A DNA stretch of 7,089 nt from Treponema sp. UBA3649 (lineage in GTDB: Bacteria > Spirochaetota > Spirochaetia > Treponematales > Treponemataceae). The stretch is taken from positions 1 to 7,089 of the forward strand of contig DFKI01000001.1 of the NCBI GenBank assembly GCA_002373325.1, in the 5' to 3' direction. Below, piece by piece: positions 5,342-7,089 of this stretch. The number at the start of each line of letters is the position of its first letter. Positions within the stretch are counted from its first letter, which is position 1. The notes beneath the pieces were generated by a model, which saw only the letters and a list, made by a program, of their open reading frames with translations, ran no database searches and was not told the origin of the DNA. The position numbers were made by a program, and so were the translations under genes.

Positions 5342-6555
5342 ACAAAAGCGTGAACCACAAGAGCCAGTACATGAGAAACAAGACTCCCGAGGAAAGCGAA
5401 AGGGACGACATGAACATCGCGGCGCAGCTGGCAAGACAGGCTTCGGAAAATCTTGCGAAGGAAAGCGGGGGAAAGACAAAAATCATTCGTGCTCAGGACG
5501 TGGTGAATCCGGGTGCGGGAATCGTGCGCTCGGAAATCAAGATGGACGATGACGTTCAGGAAGTGAGCCTCAGACCCGCGTCTCTCTCTGATTTTTTGGG
5601 ACAGAAATCAATCAAGGAGAATCTTTCGGTTTTCATAAACGCGGCGAGGGAAAGGCAGGAAGCACTCGACCATCTCTTTTTGATCGGACCTCCCGGATTG
5701 GGAAAGACGACCCTTGCGCAGATTACGGCCAACGAGCTCGGGGCAGATTTCAAAGTCACGTCCGCTCCGGCACTTGACAAACCGAAAGACTTGGCTGGAA
5801 TCCTTTCCACAATCACACCGAGGACTGTTTTTTTCATAGATGAAATCCACCGTCTGAAACCTGCCATTGAGGAAATGCTCTACATTGCCATGGAGGATTT
5901 TTCGTTGGACTGGGTAATCGGTCAGGGAGCCGCCGCAAGAACCGTGCGAATCCCCATTCCGCATTTTACCTTGGTGGGTGCCACGACAAAGGCTGGCATG
6001 GTCTCATCTCCTCTCATCAGCCGATTCGGAATCATACAGCGTTTTCAGTTTTACACCGACGAGGAACTTTCCTCAATCATCCGTCGCTCGGCAGGCATAC
6101 TCAACGTGAAAGTGGAGGACGATGCCGCGCTCCTCATGGCAAAATGTTCCCGTGGTACTCCGCGTGTGACGAACCGGGTCCTTCGCCGCATGAGGGATTT
6201 CGCGCAGGTTGAGGGAAAAGGAACCATCACTCGTTCAATAGTAGAAAACGGTTTGAAGCGACTTGGAATTGACTCGCTTGGACTTGAGAACATCGACAGG
6301 GAAATCCTGCTTTCCATAATCAACAATTTTGCGGGAGGACCTGTGGGGGCGGAAACCCTTGCCATTTCCATCGGGGAATCCATGGACACCCTTGAGGATT
6401 ACTACGAGCCTTACCTGATTCAGTGCGGACTTTTACAGAGAACACCCCGGGGACGAATGGTCACTGCAAAGGCTTACTCACATCTGGGGCTTAAGGCTGC
6501 TGGAGACAAGGTTTCTCAAAACGGTCAGCAGTCTTTATTTCTGCAAAGGTCGTAA
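5338..6555 (+). CDS. ruvB: Holliday junction branch migration ATPase RuvB
   Basis: RuvB is the AAA+ hexameric motor that pumps DNA through the RuvA-bound junction. Visible elements are Walker A GPPGLGKTT (117-125), Walker B FFIDEIH (165-171), sensor 1 LVGATTKAG (212-220), the arginine finger R229 in SRFG (228-231), sensor 2 RGTPR (272-276) and the C-terminal winged helix with RTPRGRMVTAKAY (368-380). At 405 residues it is about 70 longer than E. coli RuvB (336); the excess is mostly a charged, low-complexity N-terminus before SLRPASLSDFLGQ (77-89). The ATG at 5338 overlaps the ruvA stop as ATGA and has TGGAG (5325-5329) at 8-nt spacing, which suits coupled translation. A second in-frame ATG at 5410 (residue 25) follows AAAGGGA and is a realistic alternative. 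All catalytic residues appear intact. Confidence 0.97.
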   Translation: MNKSVNHKSQYMRNKTPEESERDDMNIAAQLARQASENLAKESGGKTKIIRAQDVVNPGAGIVRSEIKMDDDVQEVSLRPASLSDFLGQKSIKENLSVFINAARERQEALDHLFLIGPPGLGKTTLAQITANELGADFKVTSAPALDKPKDLAGILSTITPRTVFFIDEIHRLKPAIEEMLYIAMEDFSLDWVIGQGAAARTVRIPIPHFTLVGATTKAGMVSSPLISRFGIIQRFQFYTDEELSSIIRRSAGILNVKVEDDAALLMAKCSRGTPRVTNRVLRRMRDFAQVEGKGTITRSIVENGLKRLGIDSLGLENIDREILLSIINNFAGGPVGAETLAISIGESMDTLEDYYEPYLIQCGLLQRTPRGRMVTAKAYSHLGLKAAGDKVSQNGQQSLFLQRS

Positions 6556-6568
6556 CCGGTCTTACAAC

Positions 6569-6584
6569 TTCCGAATGTTCCGAA
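6569..6584 (+). repeat. Short direct repeat TTCCGAA x2 after ruvB
   Basis: TTCCGAA occurs at 6569-6575 and 6578-6584, a 9-bp period, in the gap between ruvB and queA. The second copy overlaps the small palindrome GTTCCGAAC (6577-6585). The pair is too short to assign a function and may be chance. Confidence 0.3.
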
Positions 6585-6593
6585 CCTTTGCTT

Positions 6594-6616
6594 AACATTT
6601 TGCAAGGCAAAATGTT
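6594..6616 (+). terminator. Perfect 10-bp hairpin between ruvB and queA, possible weak terminator
   Basis: AACATTTTGC (6594-6603) and GCAAAATGTT (6607-6616) are exact reverse complements around the loop AAG. A T-rich stretch with one C (6623-6631) starts 6 nt after the stem. The stem is AT-rich and the T-run is displaced, so it would be a weak intrinsic terminator at best. A protein-binding operator, or a structure controlling queA translation (its AGGAG lies 15 nt downstream), are alternatives. The rest of the 88-nt gap shows no recognisable promoter or preQ1 riboswitch. Confidence 0.4.
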
Positions 6617-6643
6617 GTAGGATTTCTTTTTAGGAGTTTTTAG

Positions 6644-7089
6644 ATGAAAACATCTGATTTTAATTTTGAATTACCCGAAGAACTTATTGCCCAGCATCCG
6701 AGCGGAGTTCGCGGTCAGGATAAACTTATGCTTTTGAACCGCCAGACAGGCGAGTTTGAACATCACATGATGGATGATTTACCGGATTTAATTACGCCTG
6801 ACACTCTGATGATTTTTAATAATTCCCGTGTCCGCCGTGCCCGAGTTTACGGAATTAAGGAAACTACTGGCCGCGAATGTGAGTTTATGTTTTTGAACAC
6901 AATAGATAAGGACTGCTGCATCTGGAATACAATGGTAAAGGGTGCAAAAAAGCAGAAGCCCGGGATGCATTATAAATTCCCTGACGGCACTGTTGGAACA
7001 ATTGTTGAACACGCAGGCAATGAAGGAACTGAATTCCGTGCCATGAAATTTGATTTTGCAATTGATGAAGACTGGTTTGAACGTAACGG
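6644..7089 (+). CDS. queA: S-adenosylmethionine:tRNA ribosyltransferase-isomerase QueA, N-terminal part (runs off the edge)
   Basis: QueA transfers and isomerises the ribose of S-adenosylmethionine onto 7-aminomethyl-7-deazaguanine at the wobble base of tRNAs with GUN anticodons, forming epoxyqueuosine. The first 148 residues are present, out of roughly 340-350 usual for the family. They match the family start: MKTSDFNFELPEELIAQHPS (1-20), then DTLMIFNNSRVRRARVYG (53-70), then VKGAKKQKPG (98-107). E. coli has NTRVIPAR where this protein reads NSRVRRAR (60-67), a local change at a usually conserved spot. AGGAG (6632-6636) precedes the ATG by 7 nt. Base composition drops to about 44% G+C from about 53% in ruvB, with more AT-ending codons. 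No stop is reached, because the gene is cut by the window edge and not broken. Confidence 0.95.
   Translation, partial: MKTSDFNFELPEELIAQHPSGVRGQDKLMLLNRQTGEFEHHMMDDLPDLITPDTLMIFNNSRVRRARVYGIKETTGRECEFMFLNTIDKDCCIWNTMVKGAKKQKPGMHYKFPDGTVGTIVEHAGNEGTEFRAMKFDFAIDEDWFERN

Noticed and set aside
6556..6643. preQ1 riboswitch controlling queA
   Set aside because: The 88-nt gap has no aptamer-like C-rich loop plus A-rich tail pseudoknot pattern; only a simple hairpin is visible.
6788..7012. Minus-strand frame of 74 codons at the right end
   Set aside because: It lies antisense to queA, whose plus-strand translation matches the family well.
1..7089. Mobile elements, CRISPR arrays, phage genes or defence systems
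   Set aside because: No transposase, long terminal inverted repeat, regularly spaced repeat or phage-like protein is present; the genes are core functions in a conserved-looking order.

Overview
The window looks like chromosomal core DNA from a spirochaete, most likely a Treponema-type organism (inference). The evidence is the gene order yebC, ruvC, an unnamed helical protein, ruvA, ruvB, queA, together with a divergent pallilysin-like surface protein. From memory, Borrelia burgdorferi has a closely related order (yebC, hypothetical, ruvA, ruvB, queA). Hand counts put ruvB near 53% G+C and the start of queA near 44%. I see no mobile element, CRISPR array, prophage or integration site.

Left part, minus strand (1-1704). 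The window opens inside a tRNA gene on the minus strand. Only its first 32 nt are present, so the anticodon lies outside. The tRNA has a near-consensus promoter backed by roughly phased A-tracts. Upstream of it, on the same strand, lies a gene for a 503-residue protein with an N-terminal membrane anchor, one or two calcium-loop-like motifs and a beta-rich C-terminal half that resembles the pallilysin (Tp0751) lipocalin-like family. Its promoter places the transcription start on the ATG, so its mRNA is probably leaderless.

Right part, plus strand (1750-7089). A strong promoter and a good Shine-Dalgarno site drive yebC, a translation or transcription regulator. After 14 nt follows ruvC, the Holliday-junction resolvase, which starts at TTG and has no visible ribosome-binding site. 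A second promoter in the 67-nt gap after ruvC starts a tight unit of three genes: a 514-residue cytoplasmic helical protein of unknown function (resembling the spirochaete DUF5312 family), ruvA and ruvB. The last two overlap by 4 nt. A perfect 10-bp hairpin separates ruvB from queA, which runs off the right edge.

How they work together. RuvA binds the four-way junction, RuvB is the AAA+ motor that moves it, and RuvC cuts it, so the whole junction-processing pathway is encoded within 4 kb. The unnamed protein sits between the resolvase and the branch-migration complex, 12 nt ahead of ruvA, and is the best candidate here for undescribed biology. YebC and QueA both act in translation (relief of ribosome stalling, wobble-base modification) and appear to be long-standing neighbours rather than pathway partners.
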